Assembly (NCBI GenBank): GCA_045122895.1
Contig: JBGVIE010000077.1
Span: forward strand, 1-19,011
DNA from: RGIG1934 sp045122895
GTDB lineage: Bacteria > Bacillota > Clostridia > Lachnospirales > Lachnospiraceae
Reading direction: 5' to 3'
Length of the DNA: 19,011 bases
Below the pieces are notes generated by a model. That model saw only the letters and a program-made list of their open reading frames with translations. It did not search any database and was not told where the DNA came from. Every line of letters begins with the position of its first letter. Position 1 is the first letter of the stretch. The position numbers were made by a program, and so were the translations under genes. Shown piece after piece: positions 7,373-14,373 of this stretch.

Positions 7373-7393
7373 AATGGGGCATAAAAATGCCCC
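7368..7393 (-). terminator. Intrinsic terminator of the DUF1836 gene
   Basis: On the minus strand GGGGCAT-TTTT-ATGCCCC is followed by a run of seven T residues, just after the DUF1836 stop codon. On the plus strand there is no T-tract, so it would not end the lipoprotein gene transcript. Confidence 0.85.
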
Positions 7394-7405
7394 AATAAGA
7401 TTTGA

Positions 7406-8074
7406 TTATGATTTTGTTGCTTCCTTTTTAGCATCTTTTTTGGCCTGTGACTTGGCTGCAGCCTGTTTTTTGGCAAGTGCTTTTGCTTTTGCGTCCTGTT
7501 CGTTAAGACCGTCAATAAGCGATTCGATGACTTGCTTTTTGACGTAGATGTCAAAAGAAAGGCTTGCTATGAAGGAGAATAATTGAAGGAAATCTTTATC
7601 ATTTTCGTCACACTCCTTAAATAAGTCCTGAGAGGCTTTGATGGTATTATCTAAATCCTTTTGCAGATTGCCTACCCTGTCAGTTTCGAGACTTGCAATC
7701 TGTTTGTAAATATAATCTAAATCAACGCAGGCGTCTGAACCAAAATAGTTAGCGCTTATGGGAGATAATAAAGTCTTTATATCATTGATGGAAAGCACAT
7801 TCTTGAAATAATAAATGAAGATAAGCATAAGGAAATGATCCTTAGAATAACGCTTCTTCTCCGGAGGAGGAAGAAGTTCATTCTTTGCATAGTTGTTAAT
7901 CATAGTCTTTGTGAGAATCTTGTCATCCTCAAAGCGCTTTTCTTTTGATAAATGCTTGTCCATAAAGGTAGTAATCTGATCTATATATAAATCAAGCCTA
8001 GGTATTTCATCGCTGTCTATAAGACTTAAATTATCGAGTATATTTTTTATTGTGTTGTTAATATCATTGTTCAT
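7406..8074 (-). CDS. DUF1836 protein with Ala/Lys-rich C-terminal tail
   Basis: The protein is 222 residues. Residues ~20-130 match DUF1836: a DKILTKTMINNYAKNELLPPP segment like a MerR/winged-helix DNA-binding core, then KKRYSKDHFLMLIFIYYFKNVLSINDIKTLL. The biological role of the family is unknown and a regulatory function is only suggested by the fold. The last ~35 residues are an unusual low-complexity basic tail of Ala-Lys-Gln repeats, possibly for nucleic-acid contact. It has a consensus promoter (8116-8144) and a strong terminator, so it is monocistronic. Its promoter is divergent from that of the psp-like operon, and control over that operon is possible but unproven. Confidence 0.85.
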   Translation of the reverse strand: MNNDINNTIKNILDNLSLIDSDEIPRLDLYIDQITTFMDKHLSKEKRFEDDKILTKTMINNYAKNELLPPPEKKRYSKDHFLMLIFIYYFKNVLSINDIKTLLSPISANYFGSDACVDLDYIYKQIASLETDRVGNLQKDLDNTIKASQDLFKECDENDKDFLQLFSFIASLSFDIYVKKQVIESLIDGLNEQDAKAKALAKKQAAAKSQAKKDAKKEATKS

Positions 8075-8115
8075 TCGTTCACCAACTTTTCCAGATAATT
8101 GAATTTACGAACTAT

Positions 8116-8144
8116 ATTATATAGTATTAAAAACTATATGGCAA
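8116..8144 (-). promoter_or_regulatory. Consensus sigma-A promoter of the DUF1836 gene
   Basis: On the minus strand TTGCCA (8139-8144) is followed after 17 nt by a perfect TATAAT (8116-8121). Confidence 0.8.
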
Positions 8145-8160
8145 GTAGGTAATTTTTTTA

Positions 8161-8189
8161 GTGACATTTTACAACAAATATAGTATAAT
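8161..8189 (+). promoter_or_regulatory. Promoter of the pspA-like operon
   Basis: GTGACA (8161-8166), 17 nt, then a perfect TATAAT (8184-8189), with expected start near 8196 and a ~45-nt leader. This is a housekeeping-type promoter; no sigma-W-like or sigma-54 signature is evident, unlike the stress-factor control of psp genes in Bacillus or E. coli. Confidence 0.7.
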
Positions 8190-8240
8190 CGAGATGTATT
8201 TTTTTATGCAAATATGTAAGATAAACAGGAGGAGTTAAAA

Positions 8241-8927
8241 ATGGGAATTATAACAAGATTTAAAGACATTATGTCAGCAAATATCAATGCAATGCTTGAT
8301 AAGGCAGAGGATCCTGAGAAGATGATTGATCAGTATCTTCGTAATCTTGAGAGTGATCTTGGCAAGGTAAAGGCAGAAACAGCAGCAGTTATGGCAGAAG
8401 AGACAAGAGCTAAGAGAGATTTAGATGAAGTTACGGCAGAAGTTAATAAATATCAGCAGTACGCTGAGAAGGCTTTGGTTGCTGGTAACGAAAATGATGC
8501 TCGTCAGTTCCTCGCTAAGAAGGCACAGTTAGCAGAACAGCAGACAGCTATGCAGCAGGCATATGACCTTGCAGCAGCTAATTCTGTAAAGATGCGCCAG
8601 ATGCATGATAAGATTAGCAAGGATATATCAGATCTTAACGGAAGAAAGGCATCAATCAAGGCAAAGATTGCAGCAGCCAAAGCGCAGGAGAGAATCAATA
8701 AGGTTGGGTCAAGTGTAGCAGGTGTTTCAAACAATATGTCAGCATTTGACAAGATTGAAGCTAAGGCAAATAAGATGTTAGATGAAGCAAATGCTATGGC
8801 AGAGCTTAACAATATGTCAGCAAACGATGACATAGATGCACTCGCAAGCAAATACGATTCAACATCCTCAGCAAGCCCGGCAGTAGATGATGAATTAGCA
8901 GCTCTTAAGGCAAAATTAGGAATGTAA
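8241..8927 (+). CDS. pspA: PspA/IM30 (ESCRT-III-like) membrane-stress protein
   Basis: The 228-residue protein begins MGIITRFKDIMSANINAMLDKAEDPEKMIDQYLRN, the amphipathic membrane-binding helix and helix 1 signature of PspA/IM30. A long alpha-helical coiled-coil hairpin follows (residues ~25-150, AxxLAEQQTAMQQAY and similar), then a short C-terminal helix typical of the YdjF/LiaH branch. In the family these proteins oligomerise on stressed inner membranes and limit proton leakage. A strong AGGAGGAG lies 5-6 nt before the ATG. A terminator follows but the next two genes are close behind, matching the Bacillus ydjF-ydjG-ydjI arrangement, so it probably works with the two downstream proteins. 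Confidence 0.95.
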   Translation: MGIITRFKDIMSANINAMLDKAEDPEKMIDQYLRNLESDLGKVKAETAAVMAEETRAKRDLDEVTAEVNKYQQYAEKALVAGNENDARQFLAKKAQLAEQQTAMQQAYDLAAANSVKMRQMHDKISKDISDLNGRKASIKAKIAAAKAQERINKVGSSVAGVSNNMSAFDKIEAKANKMLDEANAMAELNNMSANDDIDALASKYDSTSSASPAVDDELAALKAKLGM

Positions 8928-8941
8928 TAGAACATTTAAAT

Positions 8942-8970
8942 AAAGGGTGTCTTTCAGGCACCCCTTTTTA
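8942..8970 (+). terminator. Intrinsic (probably leaky) terminator after pspA
   Basis: AAAGGGTGTC pairs with GGCACCCCTTT, with one bulge and a G-U pair, followed by TTTTT. Its position between pspA and the next genes would give pspA higher expression than its partners. Confidence 0.7.
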
Positions 8971-9015
8971 TCTTAGTTGGAGAAGAATAAAAGATTAATA
9001 CCGGAAAGGGAAATT

Positions 9016-10182
9016 ATGGCAGAGAAGATTTATTATTGTGAAGGCTGTGGCGGTGTTATGGAATTTGACATAGCTTCACAGAAGTTAAAATGTCCTAACT
9101 GTGGTAATTCTGAGAAGATAAAGAATGACAAGAGCAAGATTCAGGAACATAAGTTTTCGAAGAGAGCTGCCGAGAAACTTGGAGTAACAGAGAAGACATC
9201 ACAGATAATGGAATGTAAAGGTTGTGGTGCAAAAGTTGAAATAGCAGCGGATTGTACTGCGACGGAATGTCCATATTGTGGCTCAAAGTATGTGTTGGCA
9301 GATAAACAGGTTGAATCAATTGTTCCGGATGGTGTAGTAACCTTCAAGATTGATAAGCATAAGGCAGGAGAGGTCTTTGCAAAATGGATTAAGAAGAAAT
9401 GGCTGGCACCGGGAGATCTTAAGAATCTATATGAGAGAGACAAATTACAGGGAGTATATCTTCCTTATTGGACTTTTGATGCGGATACTGTGTGTGAATA
9501 TTATGCAGAAGGTGGAAAGCATCGTAAGGTAAAAGAGAAGGATTCTAATGGTAACGAAGTAGAGAAAACAGTTACAGACTGGTATCCTGTCAGTGGAAGA
9601 GTGAAGGAAGAATTTGATGATGTTTTAGTAAAGGCATCAAAGAATTTAAAACCATCACTTTTAGAGGCTATTGAACCATATAACACAAAAGAGCTTGTTT
9701 CTTATGAGCCGACATATTTATCGGGATATGGTGCAGAATGTTATACTGTATCGCTTGAAGATGCTCACAAGGAAGCTCGCGACAAGATGGAGAATGAACT
9801 TAGAAGTATGTCAAGAAAAGATGTTCTTAGGAAATATGACGAAGTAAGAAATCTTTCTGTGGACATCGATTATGATGATGAGACATACAAGCATATTATG
9901 ATACCGGTATATGCTACTGCATATAACTATAAGGGAAATACATATCCCGTACTTATTAATGGCCAGACTGGTAAGATAAGTGGAAAATATCCAAAGAGCA
10001 AGGCAAAGATAGCAATAATCGTAGCGATTATTGCCGCAGCAATTGCAGCCTTTGTTTTTGCATCAGGCTCAAAGAAGGACAGCAAAAAGGACAACACAAC
10101 ATACAACAATACTATTACACAGGAAGCGTATATGGAACTTTCAGATGATATAGTAATAGATGATTACGTTTTAGATATATAG
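9016..10182 (+). CDS. Double zinc-ribbon, single-TM protein (YdjG-like)
   Basis: The 388-residue protein starts at the ATG at 9016, with GGAAAGGG 5 nt upstream; an in-frame TTG at 8977 is less convincing. Two TFIIB-type zinc ribbons come first: C8-x2-C11...C26-x2-C29 (CEGCGG / CPNCG), then CKGCGA...CPYCG at residues ~63-85. A ~240-residue domain follows with aromatic-rich strands (YLPYWTFDADTVCEYYAEG). A single TM helix lies at ~329-350 (AKIAIIVAIIAAAIAAFVF), with a short acidic C-terminal tail. This organisation matches Bacillus YdjG, a membrane partner that helps dock PspA with the SPFH protein. It ends 9 nt before the SPFH gene, so the two are co-transcribed. Biochemical activity is unknown. 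Confidence 0.85.
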   Translation: MAEKIYYCEGCGGVMEFDIASQKLKCPNCGNSEKIKNDKSKIQEHKFSKRAAEKLGVTEKTSQIMECKGCGAKVEIAADCTATECPYCGSKYVLADKQVESIVPDGVVTFKIDKHKAGEVFAKWIKKKWLAPGDLKNLYERDKLQGVYLPYWTFDADTVCEYYAEGGKHRKVKEKDSNGNEVEKTVTDWYPVSGRVKEEFDDVLVKASKNLKPSLLEAIEPYNTKELVSYEPTYLSGYGAECYTVSLEDAHKEARDKMENELRSMSRKDVLRKYDEVRNLSVDIDYDDETYKHIMIPVYATAYNYKGNTYPVLINGQTGKISGKYPKSKAKIAIIVAIIAAAIAAFVFASGSKKDSKKDNTTYNNTITQEAYMELSDDIVIDDYVLDI

Positions 10183-10191
10183 GAGGATGAC

Positions 10192-11214
10192 ATGGGATTA
10201 TTTAGTAATCAGTTTTCAAACGTAGTTGAATGGCAGGAGAGCAGAGATGACGTAATGTTCTATAAATGGAGCAACGATGAAATCAAAAAAGGAAGTAGAC
10301 TTATTATTCGTCCGGGTCAGGATGCTATCTTTTTATACAACGGAAAAGTAGAAGGTGTATTTAGAGATGAAGGAAGCTTTGATATAGAATCACAGATAAT
10401 ACCTTTCCTTTCGACACTTAAGGGATTCAAGTTTGGTTTTAACAGTGGTATCAGAGCAGAAGTTCTTTTCATCAATACAAAAGAGTTTACAGTAAAATGG
10501 GGAACAAAGAACGCAATCAGTATTCCGGCTCCGGGACTTCCTGGTGGAATGCCAATCAGAGCATTTGGTACATTTAACTGCAAGATTTCTGATCATATGG
10601 CACTTATTGATAAGGTTGCAGGTGTTAAGAAACAGTTTGTAGTAGATGACGTTAAGGAAAGGGTAGCAGGAAGACTTGACCAGTTATTGATGAAGTGGAT
10701 ATCAAAAGAAGGAAAAGATATGTTCAACCTTCAGGCAAATGCTTATGATATCTCAAATGGTATCAAAGAGGATCTTGATATGGATATCTGTAAGATTGGT
10801 ATCTCCATTACAGATTTTGCTGTTTCAAGCTTCTCATATCCGGAAGAAGTTCAGGCAATGCAGAAAAAAGCAGCTTCACAGAGTATGGTTGGTGATATGA
10901 ACAAATATGGTCAGATGGCTATGTACGATGGAATGGCTCAGGGTGGTAACTCAACAGCAGGAAATATGGCTAATACAATGGCCGGAATGCAGATGGGTAT
11001 GATGATGGGTCAGCAGATGGTTAACCAGATGTCAGGAGCAATGAACGGAATGAATGGTATGAACGGAATGAACGGTATGCCACAGCAGCAGATGCAGCAG
11101 GCGGGTCAGTCAGCACCTGTTGGAAATGGTGAAGTACCTAAGTTCTGTCCGGAATGTGGAACACCGACAAATGGGGCAAAATTCTGCGGTAATTGTGGAA
11201 CAAAGCTTATATAA
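10192..11214 (+). CDS. SPFH-domain protein with C-terminal zinc ribbon (YdjI-like)
   Basis: The 340-residue protein has a perfect AGGAGG 5-6 nt ahead of its ATG. Residues ~1-230 match the SPFH/virion-core-protein-type domain of Bacillus YdjI (VVEWQESRDDVMFYKWSNDEIKKGS opening, GQDAIFLYNGK, then SFDIESQIIPF). Residues ~245-310 are a Met/Gly/Asn/Gln-rich low-complexity linker with repeated NGM units. The end is a zinc ribbon (FCPECGTP...FCGNCGTKLI). SPFH proteins scaffold membrane microdomains; the Bacillus homologue is needed to bring PspA to the membrane. The Bacillus cluster also has ydjH between ydjG and ydjI, which is missing here. pcrA follows 16 nt after the stop codon. Confidence 0.9.
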   Translation: MGLFSNQFSNVVEWQESRDDVMFYKWSNDEIKKGSRLIIRPGQDAIFLYNGKVEGVFRDEGSFDIESQIIPFLSTLKGFKFGFNSGIRAEVLFINTKEFTVKWGTKNAISIPAPGLPGGMPIRAFGTFNCKISDHMALIDKVAGVKKQFVVDDVKERVAGRLDQLLMKWISKEGKDMFNLQANAYDISNGIKEDLDMDICKIGISITDFAVSSFSYPEEVQAMQKKAASQSMVGDMNKYGQMAMYDGMAQGGNSTAGNMANTMAGMQMGMMMGQQMVNQMSGAMNGMNGMNGMNGMPQQQMQQAGQSAPVGNGEVPKFCPECGTPTNGAKFCGNCGTKLI

Positions 11215-11230
11215 TAAAGGATTAGATAAG

Positions 11231-13450
11231 ATGAGCATATATGATAAATTAAATGATATGCAAAAAAAAGCGGTCTTTCAGGTTGAAGGACCGCTGCTTA
11301 TATTAGCGGGTGCAGGGTCTGGAAAAACAGGCGTTTTGACACATAGGATTGCATATTTAATTGAAGAATGTGGAGTTAATCCCTGGAATATAATGGCCAT
11401 TACTTTTACCAATAAAGCGGCCGCTGAGATGAGAGAAAGAGTAGACAATATTGTTGGCTTTGGCTCAGAGAGTATCTGGGTCAGCACTTTTCATTCATCC
11501 TGTGTAAGAATACTTCGAAGATATATAGACAGATTAGGATATGATAACAATTTCTCCATATACGATGCAGATGATCAGAAGACATTGATAAAAGGCGTAT
11601 GTAAGAGACTAAATATAGATACTAAGAATCTAAAGGAAAAGAAGATTCTAAATGTGATATCTTCCTGCAAAAATGAAGGGATAACACCGGAACAATATGC
11701 TCTGGAGAATCAGGGCGATTACGGAAAGAAACAGTTAGTAGAAGCGTACAGAGAGTATCAGCAGGAGTTGAAGAAAAATAATGCGTTGGATTTTGATGAT
11801 TTATTAGTGTTAACTGTTGAACTCTTTAAAGCTAATCCAGATGTGCTTGAACATTACCAGGAAAGATTTAAATATATAATGGTTGATGAGTATCAGGATA
11901 CAAATACAATTCAGTTCCTGTTTGTAAGTCTGCTTGCAGGTAAGTACAAGAACCTCTGTGTAGTAGGTGATGATGATCAGTCAATCTACAGATTCAGGGG
12001 CGCAAATATCAACAATATTCTCAATTTTGAAAAGATATTTGATAATGCAATGGTGATAAAGCTTGAGCAGAATTACAGATCAGTTGGAAATATCCTGGCA
12101 GCAGCTAATGGTGTTATAAGCAATAATACAGAAAGAAAATCTAAGAGTCTTTGGACCGATAAAGAAGATGGTGATAAGATTGTATTTAGACAGGTAGATA
12201 CCGCATACACTGAGGCTGAGATTGTGGCTGCTGATATTGAGAAGTTGGTTGAATCAGGCAGGTACAAATATAGTGATTTTGCGTGCCTGTACAGAACAAA
12301 TGCACAATCACGTATTTTAGAAGAGAAATTCTTAAGAACAAACATCCCATACAAAATTGTAGGCGGAATAAATTTCTATCAGAGAAAAGAGATTAAAGAT
12401 ATGCTTGCGTATCTGCGTACAATAGACAATGGACTTGATGATTTATCTGTTAAGAGAATAATCAACATTCCAAAGAGAGGAATTGGAGCGACGACAATAT
12501 CAAAGGTGGAAGAATATGCATACAGACATGCTATAAGCTTCTATGATGCGCTTACAGATGCTGACAATATCAGTACTATATCAAGAGCCGCATCAAAAAT
12601 AAAACCTTTCGTAACTTTTATACAGACGCTTAAGAGTAAGCTTGAATCAGGATATGTACATATCTCGGACGTGATGGAAGAGATTCTGGAAACTACCGGT
12701 TATGTACGAGAATTGGAGGCCGAAGACACAGAAGAATCAAGAGGAAGAATAGAGAACATCAATGAATTGTTTAGCAAGATAGTTGATTATGAGGAGAGTG
12801 CAGAACATCCTACTCTAAGCGAGTTTCTTGAGGAGGTTGCACTTGTATCTGATATTGATTCCCTTGATGATAATGCTGATTACGTTGTTCTTATGACTGT
12901 TCATGGTGCAAAAGGTCTCGAATTTCCAAAAGTATATTTGTGTGGTATGGAGGATGGACTTTTTCCAAGCTATATGACAATAACAAGTGATGATCCGTCG
13001 GAAGTGGAGGAGGAGAGACGACTCTGCTATGTGGGAATAACACGTGCAATGAATGAACTTATGATTACTTCGGCGCAGTCGCGGATGGTCAGAGGTGAGA
13101 TGCAGTATAGCAAAGTATCAAGATTTGTAAAGGAGATACCATCAGATTTGCTTGATACAAATCTGGCTGCTGGAAAAATGCGTGAAGAATCTGAAACAGT
13201 AAGAAATTATGCGTATTCGCCTTCTAAACCTATTATGAAGCAAAAACCTTTTTCGAAGGATATGTACAAGGTAACAAGACTTACAAGTCTTGACTACGAG
13301 GAAGGAGATGCTGTAAAGCATGTGAAGTTTGGAAATGGAATAGTTTTATCGATAGCAGAAGGTGGACGGGATTATGAAGTAACAGTCGATTTTGAAAAAT
13401 ATGGTGTTAAGAAAATGTTTGCTTCATTTGCCAAGTTAAAAAAAGTGTAG
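11231..13450 (+). CDS. pcrA: ATP-dependent DNA helicase PcrA/UvrD
   Basis: The 739-residue protein starts at the ATG at 11231 (AAAGGA 9 nt upstream); the longer frame from 11120 lies inside the SPFH gene and is rejected. All superfamily-1A motifs are visible: Q-motif (LNDMQKKAV), Walker A GAGSGKT (27-33), motif II VDEYQDTN (~D219), motif III GDDDQSIYRFRGA, motif IV LEQNYRS, motif V VHGAKGLEFP (~557) and motif VI GITRA (~603). The C-terminal ~60 residues (EEGDAVKHVKFGNGIV) form the Tudor-like domain that contacts RNA polymerase in PcrA. It unwinds DNA 3' to 5' in nucleotide-excision repair, conflict resolution and rolling-circle replication. It probably reads through from the SPFH operon. Confidence 0.96.
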   Translation: MSIYDKLNDMQKKAVFQVEGPLLILAGAGSGKTGVLTHRIAYLIEECGVNPWNIMAITFTNKAAAEMRERVDNIVGFGSESIWVSTFHSSCVRILRRYIDRLGYDNNFSIYDADDQKTLIKGVCKRLNIDTKNLKEKKILNVISSCKNEGITPEQYALENQGDYGKKQLVEAYREYQQELKKNNALDFDDLLVLTVELFKANPDVLEHYQERFKYIMVDEYQDTNTIQFLFVSLLAGKYKNLCVVGDDDQSIYRFRGANINNILNFEKIFDNAMVIKLEQNYRSVGNILAAANGVISNNTERKSKSLWTDKEDGDKIVFRQVDTAYTEAEIVAADIEKLVESGRYKYSDFACLYRTNAQSRILEEKFLRTNIPYKIVGGINFYQRKEIKDMLAYLRTIDNGLDDLSVKRIINIPKRGIGATTISKVEEYAYRHAISFYDALTDADNISTISRAASKIKPFVTFIQTLKSKLESGYVHISDVMEEILETTGYVRELEAEDTEESRGRIENINELFSKIVDYEESAEHPTLSEFLEEVALVSDIDSLDDNADYVVLMTVHGAKGLEFPKVYLCGMEDGLFPSYMTITSDDPSEVEEERRLCYVGITRAMNELMITSAQSRMVRGEMQYSKVSRFVKEIPSDLLDTNLAAGKMREESETVRNYAYSPSKPIMKQKPFSKDMYKVTRLTSLDYEEGDAVKHVKFGNGIVLSIAEGGRDYEVTVDFEKYGVKKMFASFAKLKKV

Positions 13451-13464
13451 TAAAAAGATATTTC

Positions 13465-13476
13465 AGGTGGTATAAT
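13465..13476 (+). promoter_or_regulatory. Extended -10 promoter of the acidic-tail protein gene
   Basis: GGTGGTATAAT contains a TG-N-TATAAT extended -10 element (TATAAT at 13471-13476). No good -35 box is present at the usual distance, as is usual for extended -10 promoters. It lies directly after pcrA. Confidence 0.6.
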
Positions 13477-13523
13477 AATAGTATATTTGTAATTTGATAA
13501 ACATTGAGAAAGGATGGTATGCC

Positions 13524-13784
13524 GTGGATATTAAATTTGATAAATTTGAAAATCTTGTAAGCATGGATAAAATCAACGAACTTCTTAAGAAAGAGAAGAA
13601 AAAGGAAGAGAAGAAGTGTAAATGGGGTTGCGTAATCGCAATAGCAGTAGCCGTAATCGCAATAGCAGCTTTAGCTTATGGCGTATACAGATATTTGTCA
13701 CCGGATTATTTAGATGATTTCGAAGATGATTTTGAAGATGATGACTTCGAGGATGATTTCGAAGAAGACGATTTTGAAGACTAA
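13524..13784 (+). CDS. Small single-TM protein with Asp/Glu/Phe-rich tail (DUF4366-like)
   Basis: I start this at the GTG at 13524, with AAAGGA 8-9 nt upstream, rather than at the TTG at 13494, giving 86 residues. The order is: a short amphipathic head (VDIKFDKFENLVSMDKINELL), a Lys/Glu-rich basic stretch (residues ~22-33), one TM helix (~35-57), then an acidic tail made of about five FEDD or DDFED units to the end. The basic N-terminal side should be cytoplasmic, placing the acidic tail outside. The pattern recalls small Lachnospiraceae proteins classed as DUF4366, an assignment from memory rather than a search. Function is unknown. It has its own extended -10 promoter and a hairpin follows. 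Confidence 0.7.
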   Translation: MDIKFDKFENLVSMDKINELLKKEKKKEEKKCKWGCVIAIAVAVIAIAALAYGVYRYLSPDYLDDFEDDFEDDDFEDDFEEDDFED

Positions 13785-13791
13785 TGTTAAA

Positions 13792-13815
13792 GGGGCATAC
13801 ATTTTTTGTATGTCC
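13792..13815 (+). terminator. Hairpin, possible weak terminator
   Basis: GGGCATACA pairs with TGTATGTCC (one G-U) around a T-rich loop. The tail is TATATTT rather than a clean T-run, so termination would be partial and the next gene, 43 nt on, may be read through. Confidence 0.45.
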
Positions 13816-13857
13816 TATATTTCTGTTTGGGATAAATAAAGAAAGAGGAGAAAAGAT

Positions 13858-14358
13858 ATGAATGACAACAGAGGAGCAAAAGACCTTACAATTTTTGTAG
13901 CAGGTGTATTGATGTGCGCTGCAGGATTATATTTGTTTTTATCAAATGTATCAGTTCAAACACATTTCTGGGGTGGCGGAGTTCACTTCTTTGGAATAAT
14001 TGGAGGGGCAGGAATACCTTCCGGACTTGTGACTGTTCCATTTATTATTGGTATCGTTATGCTTTTCTTTGCACCGGAGAGTATATGGTCAAAGATTGTG
14101 ACAGTTCTTGGAATGTTAGTTATTTTACTGGCTATTATTGAATCGACTAAGTTAAAATTTGAACAAACTAATGCCTTCATTTATTTGATGATGGTTATTC
14201 TTATCTTCGGCGGTTTTGCGATGGTGATGAGAATTTTACTTTTTGGCTCATATGAAGAGAAGAATGAGAAAAAAGAGAATAGGAACATAGAGAAAGCAAC
14301 AAAAAAGGAAGCAAGTGTTGATGAGATGCTTGAAGAGATGAAGAAGAAGAAATTTTAG
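13858..14358 (+). CDS. Four-TM membrane protein of unknown function
   Basis: The 166-residue protein has AGAGGAG 8 nt before its ATG. Predicted TM helices lie at residues ~10-29, 55-72, 77-95 and 106-128, with a Gly/His-rich external loop (TQTHFWGGGVHFFG-like, residues ~34-50) between the first two. A Lys/Glu-rich cytoplasmic tail follows, with a VDEMLEEMKKKKF end that resembles a short protein-interaction helix. I do not recognise a named family. It precedes rlmD by 15 nt and is likely co-transcribed with it, but nothing links the two functionally. Confidence 0.8.
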   Translation: MNDNRGAKDLTIFVAGVLMCAAGLYLFLSNVSVQTHFWGGGVHFFGIIGGAGIPSGLVTVPFIIGIVMLFFAPESIWSKIVTVLGMLVILLAIIESTKLKFEQTNAFIYLMMVILIFGGFAMVMRILLFGSYEEKNEKKENRNIEKATKKEASVDEMLEEMKKKKF

Positions 14359-14373
14359 AAAGGATAAATAAGA

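Noticed and set aside
7269..7547. 92-codon plus-strand frame across the hairpin block
   Set aside because: It runs antisense through the DUF1836 Ala/Lys tail and has no ribosome binding site or domain-like content.
11120..11230. N-terminal extension of PcrA
   Set aside because: It lies inside the SPFH zinc-ribbon coding sequence in another frame; the ATG at 11231 matches the PcrA N-terminus and has AAAGGA upstream.
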